A stretch of 15,604 bases of DNA from Opitutales bacterium. Its GTDB lineage: Bacteria; Verrucomicrobiota; Verrucomicrobiia; Opitutales; UBA2987. The position numbers were made by a program, and so were the translations under genes. The notes under the pieces were generated by a model. That model worked only from the letters and a program-made list of their open reading frames with translations. It was not told the DNA's origin and ran no database searches. Positions 1 through 7,088 of this stretch are shown here, in pieces. Location of the stretch: NCBI GenBank assembly GCA_021772555.1, contig JAJFLT010000126.1, positions 1 through 15,604 of the forward strand, in the 5' to 3' direction. Numbering within the stretch: position 1 is the first letter of the stretch; each line of letters starts with the position of its first letter.

Positions 1-49
1 GCTTTCCCCAAGAAAAAAACCTCAATCACGGGATAATTTTGGAAGGGGC

Positions 50-793
50 CTAAATTGAGAGAGCGGAGCGGAGGTTTCCTAACGCCACCGTGGCGGCCGT
101 TTCCACACGCAATACGTAGGGGCCAAGGGAAACCGGTTGAAATCCATGCTCATGGGCGAGGGCATACTCGTCGGCGGAAAAATCGCCTTCCGGGCCGATG
201 AGCCAGATGGCCTCCTGGGGCAAGGGTTTTTCGAGTAACAATGAACGGCCTGGTTCTTTCGGGTCCAGCGAGGCCAACAGTTTCAGAGCATGAGGGGACA
301 ACCTCGAACAATAATCACGAAGCGTCACGGGGGGTTCGATGCGGGGGAGGAATAGATTGCCCGATTGTTTGCAGGACTCGATAGCGATTTTGCGCCAGCG
401 GGACAGCTTGAACTCGTGCCGCGATGGGTTGACTCCGACTTCGCAATGATCGGTTGTCAGCGGTTGAATGCGCCATGTTCCCAATTCGGTCGCTTTTTGC
501 ACGATTCTTTCCATGCCTTTGCCTTTGGGCAGGGCCTGGGCCAGGGTAACAGCGCAAGGTGGAGACTCGGCTCTGTGGTGGTTGAGTACGGTCAGGCGGG
601 CGAGATTATCGCCGGTTCCGGCCAGGCGGCATTGCCAGCGATTGCCCTCGCCGTCGAAAACCGTCACCTCATCGCCGGTTCGGGCTCTGCGGGCTTTCAA
701 AAGGTGGCGGCTCTCGGCGGAGTCCAACCGGATTTGTTGGCCGCCATCGTCAATCTCACCGTCTGGCGAAAAATAGCACAGAATTTCCGGCAT
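50..793 (-). CDS. rsmE: RsmE-type 16S rRNA m3U1498 methyltransferase
   Basis: SPOUT-class RNA methyltransferase of the RsmE family. Known members methylate N3 of U1498 in 16S rRNA in the assembled 30S subunit, using S-adenosylmethionine. The 247-residue length is normal for the family. An N-terminal PUA-like RNA-binding domain spans about 1-75. The family signature KGKGMERIVQKATELG lies at 90-105, and the C-terminal trefoil-knot SAM site shows IGPEGDFS at 199-206 and LGPYVLRVETAA at 223-234. The Arg usually found in LGxRxLR is Tyr here (Y226), while the second Arg and the ET pair are kept. The ATG at 793 is taken as start although no Shine-Dalgarno is seen. The gene lies 41 bp downstream of a strong minus-strand hairpin plus T-tract, so its transcription may depend on readthrough or on a promoter inside 794-834. 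A second RsmE-like gene sits at 1909-2640. The family call is firm; which paralogue is the true U1498 enzyme is inference. Confidence 0.93.
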   Translation of the reverse strand: MPEILCYFSPDGEIDDGGQQIRLDSAESRHLLKARRARTGDEVTVFDGEGNRWQCRLAGTGDNLARLTVLNHHRAESPPCAVTLAQALPKGKGMERIVQKATELGTWRIQPLTTDHCEVGVNPSRHEFKLSRWRKIAIESCKQSGNLFLPRIEPPVTLRDYCSRLSPHALKLLASLDPKEPGRSLLLEKPLPQEAIWLIGPEGDFSADEYALAHEHGFQPVSLGPYVLRVETAATVALGNLRSALSI

Positions 794-834
794 GGAGCAG
801 GTTTACCAAGTTTTGTGCAAAGGAATCAATCTGG

Positions 835-870
835 AAAAAAAAGACGCCGCAGAACAAAGTCTGCGGCGTC
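835..870 (-). terminator. Strong Rho-independent terminator, minus strand
   Basis: An 11-bp perfect GC-rich stem (843-853 with 860-870) encloses a 6-nt loop. On the minus strand it is followed at once by eight Ts (A-run at 835-842 on the plus strand). On the plus strand no T-tract follows, so the terminator acts on minus-strand transcripts. No protein gene lies just upstream on that strand, so it must end a non-coding transcript or act as an attenuator before rsmE. Confidence 0.8.
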
Positions 871-884
871 ACCCACTGCTTAAC

Positions 885-914
885 AAACTACAAACCAGAC
901 TGAAACTATGAACT
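885..914. repeat. 30-bp direct repeat, copy A
   Basis: This stretch is identical base for base to 1110-1139, 225 bp away in the same orientation. It begins AAACTACAAACCAGACTG. In both copies it lies 14 bp from a GC-rich hairpin, on the same side. Such perfect conservation beside diverged flanks suggests a functional RNA segment or a recent duplication. Confidence 0.9.
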
Positions 915-958
915 AAACTCTCGCTCTTAGTCTCTCCAATCAGGTTAGGTTTCAAAGA

Positions 959-988
959 CTTAGACGGATTGGGAAGTAGAACGTTCAA
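959..988 (-). promoter_or_regulatory. Possible promoter for candidate RNA A
   Basis: On the minus strand TTGAAC (988-983) is followed after 18 bp by TCTAAG (964-959). The -35 part belongs to a block (AACGTTCAA and GGATTGGG on the plus strand) that also occurs upstream of copy B. The -10 is a poor match to TATAAT, so this is tentative. Confidence 0.25.
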
Positions 989-1068
989 TAATGGGCTGAA
1001 TTATTTTCCAATCGTTCCCGACCCTTCAATTCGAAGGCATTCTGGTGAATGGGAGTCTTTAAAAGTGC

Positions 1069-1096
1069 AGGCGCCGTCGGAAAACCGACGGCGCCT
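1069..1096 (-). terminator. Terminator-like hairpin of copy B
   Basis: A 12-bp perfect stem (1069-1080 with 1085-1096) encloses an AAAA loop (TTTT on the minus strand). Compared with the hairpin at 843-870, four stem pairs differ and each change keeps pairing. The T4 run on the minus strand begins only at 1064, so this is a weak terminator at best, but the hairpin itself is certain. Confidence 0.5.
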
Positions 1097-1109
1097 ACAA
1101 GAGTTAACC

Positions 1110-1139
1110 AAACTACAAACCAGACTGAAACTATGAACT
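1110..1139. repeat. 30-bp direct repeat, copy B
   Basis: Identical to 885-914 and placed at the same distance from its hairpin. No third copy was noticed in this window. Confidence 0.9.
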
Positions 1140-1180
1140 TTAACCCTTGCTTCCAAATTCCATAGGGTCAGACTTGTAAA

Positions 1181-1211
1181 TAGAGACGCTTGGATTGGGG
1201 AAAACGTTCAA
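1181..1211 (-). promoter_or_regulatory. Possible promoter for candidate RNA B
   Basis: TTGAAC on the minus strand (1211-1206) is conserved with copy A, as is the CCCAATCC block next to it. The best -10 candidate (TCTCTA, 1186-1181) sits 19 bp away, which is long. The conservation is better supported than the promoter function. Confidence 0.2.
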
Positions 1212-1291
1212 AATTCCTGTATTAAATTTTTCCGATAGGTCGTCGAATCGAATAATCCTGGGTATTTTAACGATTTGGGAACACGGTCGGA

Positions 1292-1861
1292 ATGAGAGTT
1301 ACAGGGGGCAGGGCCAAGGGTATTTTGCTAAAAAGTCCTCCCAAAAATGTGCGACCGGCCACCGATCGTATACGCGAGGCAGTTTTTTCCAGCCTGGGTG
1401 ATTCGATCGTCGGATCTTCCGTTTTGGATTTGTTTGCCGGGAGCGGCTCTTATGGGTTGGAGGCGGTCAGCCGGGGCGCCATCAGCTGTTATTTTGTGGA
1501 AAAAAACCGAACGGCCCTGGCCTGCCTGAGGAAAAACCTGGCCGCCGTCAACAAAGCGCTGAAGGGGCAGGAGCCCGATTGTAGGGTAAGGCAGCAAGAT
1601 GTATTTAAATTGCGGCCCGAAAGATCAGAGGTCTTCGATTTCATTTTTCTGGATCCACCCTATGCGCTAACTGTGGAGCGGTCGGACGTGCTTTTTTCGC
1701 TGGCTGGCCATTTATTGGGGGTAAACCCGATAGGCCGCCTTTTGTTTGAAATGCCCGGTGATTTCAATCCCGATCCCGCTGATTGGGAGATTATCCGGTG
1801 TCTGGGTAGTCAGAAACCCGGAGAACCGGCGCTCAAAATTTATCAAAGAACCGCTGCCTGA
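1292..1861 (+). CDS. rsmD: RsmD-type 16S rRNA m2G966 methyltransferase
   Basis: Class I (Rossmann-fold) SAM-dependent methyltransferase. Known RsmD enzymes make N2-methylguanosine 966 in 16S rRNA late in 30S assembly. The 189-residue length is typical. The conserved RPATDRIREAVF lies at 21-32, the SAM-binding motif I DLFAGSGSYGLEA at 46-58, and the catalytic DPPY at 121-124 after a hydrophobic strand. The N-terminal MRVTGGRAKG matches the usual RsmD start, so the ATG at 1292 is preferred. Upstream lies the repeat-bearing non-coding interval. It converges with the second RsmE-like gene, ends 47 bp apart. In many genomes rsmD precedes coaD; that neighbour is absent here. Confidence 0.93.
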   Translation: MRVTGGRAKGILLKSPPKNVRPATDRIREAVFSSLGDSIVGSSVLDLFAGSGSYGLEAVSRGAISCYFVEKNRTALACLRKNLAAVNKALKGQEPDCRVRQQDVFKLRPERSEVFDFIFLDPPYALTVERSDVLFSLAGHLLGVNPIGRLLFEMPGDFNPDPADWEIIRCLGSQKPGEPALKIYQRTAA

Positions 1862-1908
1862 AAATGAGGGGCCTGTTTTTCGTTTAGGAAATTTTTACTA
1901 TCCTACGT

Positions 1909-2640
1909 TCACATCAGCCCCATTTTCGCGGCGATGATTGACAGGGCTGCGATGGTCGCGGTCTCCATTCGCAAAACACGCTCGCCGAGGTGGGCGAGGG
2001 TAAAACCAGTCTCGCGCAAAGTGTTTCTTTCGTCTTGCGACCATCCCCGTTCGGGTCCCACCGCGAGCAGGCATAGCGTTTCATCATCATTCACATGAAA
2101 TTGGGAAAGAGCCATTGTTGATTCATAATTATCGACGCCGACTCGATAGGGAAATGGGTCCTTATCGAAATCAGGCAAGGCCGCTCTTAGGGAGGGAAAA
2201 TGGGAGACTTCCGGCAGATGGGTGGAAAATGCCTGCTCCGCTCCCTGCATTAACTGCCGGTGCCATTCGCCGGCACTCCACAATTTGCTTTTTTTGTAGG
2301 AAGGTTCTCCTTTTTCGGCTTCAAAAAACATGATCTTCCCGAGGCCCAGGCTGGCACATTCGCGAAGCAGTTTTCTGGCCGTTTGAGGTCTGGGCAGACC
2401 CGCCAGCAAGGAAATAGGACAAGGCTTGGGAATTTCTTCTCCCCATTCGATTTTTAGCCGCAGCGCGTCCCCGGAGGGGTTGTTTAAAAGAATTGCCCTT
2501 CCTCTTGGCCCGTTGACGAGGCCCACATCGAGCCGGTCGCCTTTTTGCATTCCGAGAACTTCCCTTATATGAACTGCCCGAGGATCATCGGCGGGCAGCT
2601 TCCGGAAATCCGATCTTTTCTGAAACAGGATCAAATTCAT
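1909..2640 (-). CDS. Divergent second RsmE-like SPOUT methyltransferase
   Basis: An RsmE-family protein of 243 residues, clearly different from the one at 50-793. From the ATG at 2640 it begins MNLILFQ, the usual RsmE opening. A TTG 21 bp further upstream would add seven residues (MSSSPPV) and is less likely; neither start has a Shine-Dalgarno. The SAM-knot motifs are present as GPERGWSQDE and LGERVLRMETATIAAL near the C-terminus. The middle signature reads LPRPQTARKLLRECASLGL rather than the KGxxME..QKATELG form of the first copy. This variant resembles a known RsmE-like subgroup that coexists with canonical RsmE in some proteobacteria (recalled, not checked). Its substrate is presumably an rRNA uridine, but the exact site is unknown. 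Confidence 0.85.
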   Translation of the reverse strand: MNLILFQKRSDFRKLPADDPRAVHIREVLGMQKGDRLDVGLVNGPRGRAILLNNPSGDALRLKIEWGEEIPKPCPISLLAGLPRPQTARKLLRECASLGLGKIMFFEAEKGEPSYKKSKLWSAGEWHRQLMQGAEQAFSTHLPEVSHFPSLRAALPDFDKDPFPYRVGVDNYESTMALSQFHVNDDETLCLLAVGPERGWSQDERNTLRETGFTLAHLGERVLRMETATIAALSIIAAKMGLM

Positions 2641-2700
2641 GACAGGTGGGGAAGATGACAATTTACAACGGCTATGGAAACTCTGGAATGTGGACTATTA

Positions 2701-2730
2701 TTGAAAATACTTTGTCATTTCGGTAATTAT
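2701..2730 (+). promoter_or_regulatory. Possible sigma70-type promoter
   Basis: TTGAAA (2701-2706), 18 bp, then AATTAT (2725-2730), lying 18 bp before the ATG of the phosphoesterase gene. The 108-bp gap and the A+T-rich character fit a promoter, but the -10 matches only four of six consensus positions. Confidence 0.35.
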
Positions 2731-2748
2731 GTTTAGTTTTGATAAGGT

Positions 2749-5001
2749 ATGAAGGTCTATATTAATTTAAAAGCGTGCAAATTCATTAACCGGTGGTGGT
2801 TGGCGGGCGCCTTATGGCCTCTGGCCACTTTGTGTTCTTTGCCATTGCCATTGGCGGGAGACACTCCCCAGGCGGTTTACCTGACCTGGCAGGGCGATAC
2901 CAGCAGCACCATGACCGTCAACCACCTGACGGCGGAACAAGATGCCCGCAGCATTGTTTATTACGATACCGAGTCACGAGGGGGCGATCCACAAAAATAC
3001 CGTTTTTCAACCAGCGGACGCAGTCACAATTTGCACGGCGTCTCCAACGGGCCAAAAGTTCATTGGACTGAATTGAAAAATCTCAAACCGGGGCAATCCT
3101 ATTTCTTTGTGGCCGGCGATCCGCGTTACGGAATCTCGATGGAGCGTAAATTCCGCACTGTTCCCGACGACGGTTCCGCCCTCAGGTTTATGACCGGTGG
3201 CGATATGGGAGTGTCCGAGGACGTTCGGGAACTCAATCGCCAGGCCGCCGCCCGAGAACCGCATTTTGCGCTCATTGGGGGAGACATCGCTTATGCCAAC
3301 GGCAACCCCGAAAACTTTCACATTTGGGAACGATGGATGAGCCAATGGACGGAGGAAATGATCACACCACAGGGGTTTACCGTGCCGATAGCCGCGGCCA
3401 TCGGGAATCATGAGGTCAGCAGCCGCTATGACGGCAAGGTCGAGCATGCCCCTTTCTATTTCGGTTTATTTGCCCAAAGCGGTAAAAAGAGCTACTTCCG
3501 CCGCCAGTTCGGGCCCAACATGGTGGTATATTTTCTCGATTCGGGCCACATCGCTTCACACCAAAGCCAGGTGGCCTGGCTGGAAAGGCAATTGGAGGCC
3601 GATAGCGGGATCCCCAACCGGTTTGCCGTTTACCATGTCCCGCTCTATCCCAGCCACCGCGATTATTCTGGCTATATGTCCGGGCAAGGGCGCATTCATT
3701 GGGAACCCCTTTTCAGTCTTTATGAATTGACTGCCGCCTTTGAAAACCACGACCACACCTTTAAAAGATCGAAAAAACTGTTGAACGGCAAAATCGCCCC
3801 CCAGGGCCGGGGAGTCCTCTATATTGGTGACGGTTGCTGGGGCCGCAAGCCCAGGACGATTCCCATCCAGAAGCGTTGGTACCTGGATAAGTCGAGCTCG
3901 ACCTTACATTTCTGGCAAGTGGATGTTTCCAAAAAGGAGACGCAATACCGCGCGGTTGACCGGAGTGGGCAGGTTTTCGACGTTTACCCCACGGATTCCG
4001 AAGACTATGCCTCTGCAGAGGTTTATTTCCAATCCATTGACCAACAGTATATGTTGCAGCCGGAAGCCGTCGTCATCAGTCCTCTCTTATCGGAAAATAA
4101 ACGATTTAAGAAAGAATCACTTACGGTTACCCTGGCTAACAAAGAGCCTTACCCCTTGGAAGGCAGGGCTTCCGTGTCCGCCGCTGATGGTTTGGGGGTC
4201 AAACCATCCTCCCGCTCGGTTAAATTAGCGCCAGGTGAATCTGAGACCCTGAAATTCACCCTCAAAGCCAACGCCGTGGCCGATGTTCTTTCGGCTCCAG
4301 CAGTCGAAATGAAACTTTCCCTGGATTACGAGGACGAAGGCCGGACAATAAGTCAAAAGATCGTCCGCCCAATCAAGATCGATCGCTTGTTTTCGGCCAG
4401 CCGCCGTGCCACCCCACCCACTATCGACGGAAATCTCGAAGAGTGGAGCCGTCTGCCCCATGAGTTTAAACAGCCGGTCTTATTTGCACCGCCGGGGATG
4501 GCCGATTTTTGGGAAGGCCCGGACGATGCTTCCCTTAAATTCGCGGTGACATACGACCAGGAAGCCGTTTACCTGGCCATCGAAACAACCGATGAGCAGG
4601 TGCTGACTCGCATGGACCAGACCGCCGACCGGCAGGACAGCCTTTATTTGTGGTTTGATATTTTCCCCGGCGGTGAAGGAGATGATAATCCACTCTTTGC
4701 CGTTATCCCCGGAAAAACGCTGGAAGAATCCCGATTGATTAACTTGGAAGATATCGAGGGAGACTTACGTGCCGCAGCGGTAAAAACGGAAACCGGCTAC
4801 AGTGCGGAAATCGCCTATCCCATGGATGCCTTTCGCCCGGCTTTGGAAGACCGGGGTGGGGGAAAACTGGAATACATCCGGTTAAACATAGCCATCATCG
4901 ACAAAGATGATTCCGGGCAAAGAGCCCTGCAGGTATTCTGGAGGCCGCTATGGGAACATGGCGGCGACTATATCTGGTCCGGAGTGTTCAAGCTCAATTA
5001 A
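2749..5001 (+). CDS. Secreted purple-acid-phosphatase-like metallophosphoesterase
   Basis: A 750-residue exported metal-dependent phosphoesterase. An N-terminal hydrophobic signal with a basic start covers about 1-36. A fibronectin-like domain typical of the purple acid phosphatase (PAP) N-terminus follows at about 40-138 (QAVYLTWQGD...). The catalytic domain at about 145-390 has the PAP metal-ligand blocks in order: GDMG (D152), GDIAY (D179, Y182), GNHE (N220, H221), the His of VYHVP (H296), and NHDH (H334, H336). Y182 corresponds to the tyrosine that gives PAPs their colour. The last block is normally GHxH; here the Gly is Asn. A beta-rich Ig-like stretch lies at about 440-545. The C-terminal 200 residues (PPTIDGNLEEW, VYLAIETTDEQV) resemble CBM9/DOMON-like carbohydrate-binding domains. 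It probably acts outside the cytoplasm on phosphate esters, perhaps bound to glycans. The substrate is not shown. AAGG sits only 1-2 bases before the ATG, so the ribosome-binding site is not convincing. Confidence 0.82.
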   Translation: MKVYINLKACKFINRWWLAGALWPLATLCSLPLPLAGDTPQAVYLTWQGDTSSTMTVNHLTAEQDARSIVYYDTESRGGDPQKYRFSTSGRSHNLHGVSNGPKVHWTELKNLKPGQSYFFVAGDPRYGISMERKFRTVPDDGSALRFMTGGDMGVSEDVRELNRQAAAREPHFALIGGDIAYANGNPENFHIWERWMSQWTEEMITPQGFTVPIAAAIGNHEVSSRYDGKVEHAPFYFGLFAQSGKKSYFRRQFGPNMVVYFLDSGHIASHQSQVAWLERQLEADSGIPNRFAVYHVPLYPSHRDYSGYMSGQGRIHWEPLFSLYELTAAFENHDHTFKRSKKLLNGKIAPQGRGVLYIGDGCWGRKPRTIPIQKRWYLDKSSSTLHFWQVDVSKKETQYRAVDRSGQVFDVYPTDSEDYASAEVYFQSIDQQYMLQPEAVVISPLLSENKRFKKESLTVTLANKEPYPLEGRASVSAADGLGVKPSSRSVKLAPGESETLKFTLKANAVADVLSAPAVEMKLSLDYEDEGRTISQKIVRPIKIDRLFSASRRATPPTIDGNLEEWSRLPHEFKQPVLFAPPGMADFWEGPDDASLKFAVTYDQEAVYLAIETTDEQVLTRMDQTADRQDSLYLWFDIFPGGEGDDNPLFAVIPGKTLEESRLINLEDIEGDLRAAAVKTETGYSAEIAYPMDAFRPALEDRGGGKLEYIRLNIAIIDKDDSGQRALQVFWRPLWEHGGDYIWSGVFKLN

Positions 5002-5096
5002 GCTCATGTGAGTCAATTTGAATACATACTTCTCAATGTATTTGTCATTCCTCTCATTTAGCCTGCGATAAAAGGATTCCTTCCAGGGTTGATCTA

Positions 5097-6116
5097 TTGA
5101 AAGTTCACTTAGCATATCCGGAACATTCAAAATTCAATTCGTGGGAAAAGGCCTTCCTCCCCATTTTAAAAGAGGAATTACACTCGCAACAGGAAGGTTC
5201 CAAATATACGTTCGAGCCGGACCCTGAAGAAGCCGAGATAATTGTTCTTCTCGAATCCAATACTTTCAAAACGCATAGACACATAGAAAATTTAAAAAGA
5301 GAGACTATCCTCAATAAATTTCCCGATAAAGTATTCACCATAAACTATGAAGATAAACCGGCGGGATTTCTTCCCGGCCTATACACAGGACTTAATCAAA
5401 AGAGCTACAACCCTATTAGACATAAATCGTGGCCAGCCTTATTCATTCCCAATGAAAATGTTTATACGATCGAAGAAAAAATAATAAAATCGGTTGCTCC
5501 CCAATACTTGTTTTCTTTTCGTGGCGCTTTATCACATCGAATCAGAAAACGGATTCAATCAAAATACATTTCGAAGAACAAGAATCATAAAATTATAATT
5601 ACGGAAAAATGGTACAATCATAACCAGGCGGAAAAAAAAGAATACGTAAATGATATTCTGAAGAGCAAGTTCGTGTTATGCCCCTGCGGTCTTCAACCCT
5701 ATTCTCATAGAATTCCGGAAGTGATGGCATTGGGTCGTGTGCCCGTTATTATCGCGGATGATTGGATCCCGTTCGCAAATATCGAATGGGACAAGTGCTC
5801 GGTTCTGATTCAAGAAAAAGATGCCGATGATATTGAACGAAAATTGAGGGAAGTTGAAGGAAATTCAACGGAACTCGGATTAATGGCCAGGTATTATTGG
5901 AATAAATACTTTTCCAAATCCAATAGAATCGCTGAGGCATTGGATTTAATTCTTCAGATAAAAGACGAACGTACGCCTGAATACAATGAAGGAATTTATC
6001 GCAAGCAATGGGAATCGAGAAAATTTTACAAATTGAACGGTTGGGCCATTGAACAAAGAATTTACAGAAAATTATTGAAATCGGCAGAAAATATTTTATC
6101 AGGAATAATAAAATAG
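5097..6116 (+). CDS. Exostosin-family (GT47-like) glycosyltransferase
   Basis: A 339-residue protein that fits the exostosin-like glycosyltransferase family (GT-B fold). The diagnostic block is at about 189-226: KSKFVLCPCGLQPYSHRIPE, then MALGRVPVIIADDWIPF, matching the family's SKFCLxPxG...PVIIxDxxxPF pattern. An upstream FSFRGALSHRIRKRI at 139-153 fits the conserved FxFRG region. No signal peptide or membrane segment is seen, so it likely acts at the cytoplasmic face. The start is TTG at 5097, supported by AGGG at 5085-5088 eight bases upstream and by the lack of any in-frame ATG until about residue 210. The next glycosyltransferase starts 2 bp after its stop, so the two are probably co-transcribed. 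It marks the start of an A+T-richer stretch. The sugar donor is unknown. Confidence 0.75.
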   Translation: MKVHLAYPEHSKFNSWEKAFLPILKEELHSQQEGSKYTFEPDPEEAEIIVLLESNTFKTHRHIENLKRETILNKFPDKVFTINYEDKPAGFLPGLYTGLNQKSYNPIRHKSWPALFIPNENVYTIEEKIIKSVAPQYLFSFRGALSHRIRKRIQSKYISKNKNHKIIITEKWYNHNQAEKKEYVNDILKSKFVLCPCGLQPYSHRIPEVMALGRVPVIIADDWIPFANIEWDKCSVLIQEKDADDIERKLREVEGNSTELGLMARYYWNKYFSKSNRIAEALDLILQIKDERTPEYNEGIYRKQWESRKFYKLNGWAIEQRIYRKLLKSAENILSGIIK

Positions 6117-6118
6117 AA

Positions 6119-7066
6119 ATGAAGCCGCTGGTATCAGTAATAATAACGGTGTACGAACGTGCTGATTATCTTGAGAGCGCTATTCGAAGCGTTATCAATC
6201 AATCTTTTCAGGATTTTGAAATCATAATTGCGGCAGACTCTGAGTGCGATGATATTTACGAAATTTGTAAAAAATATTTGTCCTATGATAATATTCGTTA
6301 CCGCGCTAATGTGGAAACGATGGGTGTTGCTTTAAACCTTCGATCGGCAATATCCGAGGCTAAAGGCACATACATCTCGATCCTTAACGATGATGATGAA
6401 TGGGAAGAAAATTTTCTCGAATATTTGGTTTCTGCGCTGGAATCAAATGATGATTCTGTTTTGGCATTCAGCGATCATTGGATAATGAATGAAAATAGCG
6501 AGGTTGACCAGGAGCGTACGGAAGTGAACACCAAGCAATATGGAAGGCATGAGTTGCCCGAAGGAGCGCTGAATAACACCGCCCCTTTCGTTCTTGAGAA
6601 AAATGGGGTGCCTCTTGCCATGGCATCCGTGTTTCGAAAAGATTATCTCGATAGAAAGCTGCTGACCCCGGAAGTTGCTGGGGCTTATGATTTTTGGATA
6701 TCATGCCTTCTATCAAATTCCGGACGCGCATTTTATTATGTGACAAAACGTTTGACTCGCTATCGGGTGCATTCCCAAATGGAAACTGCCCGTCGAAGTC
6801 CCGATAAATCGAAGTGCATGGTTTATATCTTTCGATCCCTCTACGAAGGTCGTTACTTTCCCGCGTTAAAAAATCACCTTAAAAATAGGTTGGCGGGAGC
6901 GCTTTACCATCATGGACGGGATAAACTTTATTTTAACTTGATGAAAGAGGCCAGATCCTGTTTCCGTGAATCGTTAAAGTATAAACAGGGGTGGAAACCT
7001 TTATTAGGTTTCCTTTTATCCTATCAACCATTGGGCCTTCGAAAATATTTAGGATTATCTCAATAA
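6119..7066 (+). CDS. Family 2 (GT-A fold) glycosyltransferase
   Basis: A 315-residue GT2-family glycosyltransferase. The N-terminus MKPLVSVIITVYERADYLES is the classic nucleotide-sugar-binding start, followed by AIRSVINQSFQDFEIII at 21-37. D40 is the first acidic ligand, and LNDDDEWEENFLE at about 89-101 carries the DxD-type metal site. The domain ends around 220; the helical C-terminus to 315 has no clear membrane segment. The ATG lies 2 bp after the exostosin stop, with AGGA at 6101-6104, which is 14 bases away and too far for a strong ribosome-binding site, so translation may be coupled. It converges with the FkbM-type gene, leaving 22 bp without an obvious terminator. A role in surface polysaccharide or glycoconjugate assembly is inferred. 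Confidence 0.88.
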   Translation: MKPLVSVIITVYERADYLESAIRSVINQSFQDFEIIIAADSECDDIYEICKKYLSYDNIRYRANVETMGVALNLRSAISEAKGTYISILNDDDEWEENFLEYLVSALESNDDSVLAFSDHWIMNENSEVDQERTEVNTKQYGRHELPEGALNNTAPFVLEKNGVPLAMASVFRKDYLDRKLLTPEVAGAYDFWISCLLSNSGRAFYYVTKRLTRYRVHSQMETARRSPDKSKCMVYIFRSLYEGRYFPALKNHLKNRLAGALYHHGRDKLYFNLMKEARSCFRESLKYKQGWKPLLGFLLSYQPLGLRKYLGLSQ

Positions 7067-7088
7067 AGAGATAGGCTTAAATGTCATT

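Larger units (their letters stand above)
835..953 (-). ncRNA. Candidate small RNA / leader copy A
   Basis: Candidate transcript of about 120 nt on the minus strand that ends at the T8 terminator. It contains the 30-bp element (885-914) shared exactly with copy B. The 5' end is estimated from a promoter-like pair at 959-988 and is not firm. Reading in all three minus frames gives only short peptides broken by stops, so a protein is unlikely. It may be a stand-alone trans-acting RNA or a cis-acting leader that attenuates rsmE. I do not recognise it as a known RNA family. Confidence 0.45.
1061..1178 (-). ncRNA. Candidate small RNA / leader copy B
   Basis: Second copy of the minus-strand element. 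It contains the 30-bp repeat at 1110-1139 and a terminator-like hairpin at 1069-1096. The segment between promoter-like block and repeat is diverged from copy A. Its hairpin is followed only by GCACTTTT on the minus strand, so termination should be weaker and transcripts may read into copy A. The 5' end is a guess. Confidence 0.4.

Noticed and set aside
365..883. 172-codon plus-strand frame across rsmE
   Set aside because: Antisense shadow of rsmE, which has clear family motifs on the minus strand.
1885..1905. TAGGA/TCCTA inverted repeat between rsmD and the second rsmE-like gene
   Set aside because: Only five pairs with a large loop; likely chance despite lying between convergent genes.
5021..5042. 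7-bp AT-rich hairpin (AATACAT / ATGTATT) after the phosphoesterase gene
   Set aside because: The stem is weak and A+T-only apart from one pair, and it is not followed by a T-tract; not a convincing terminator.
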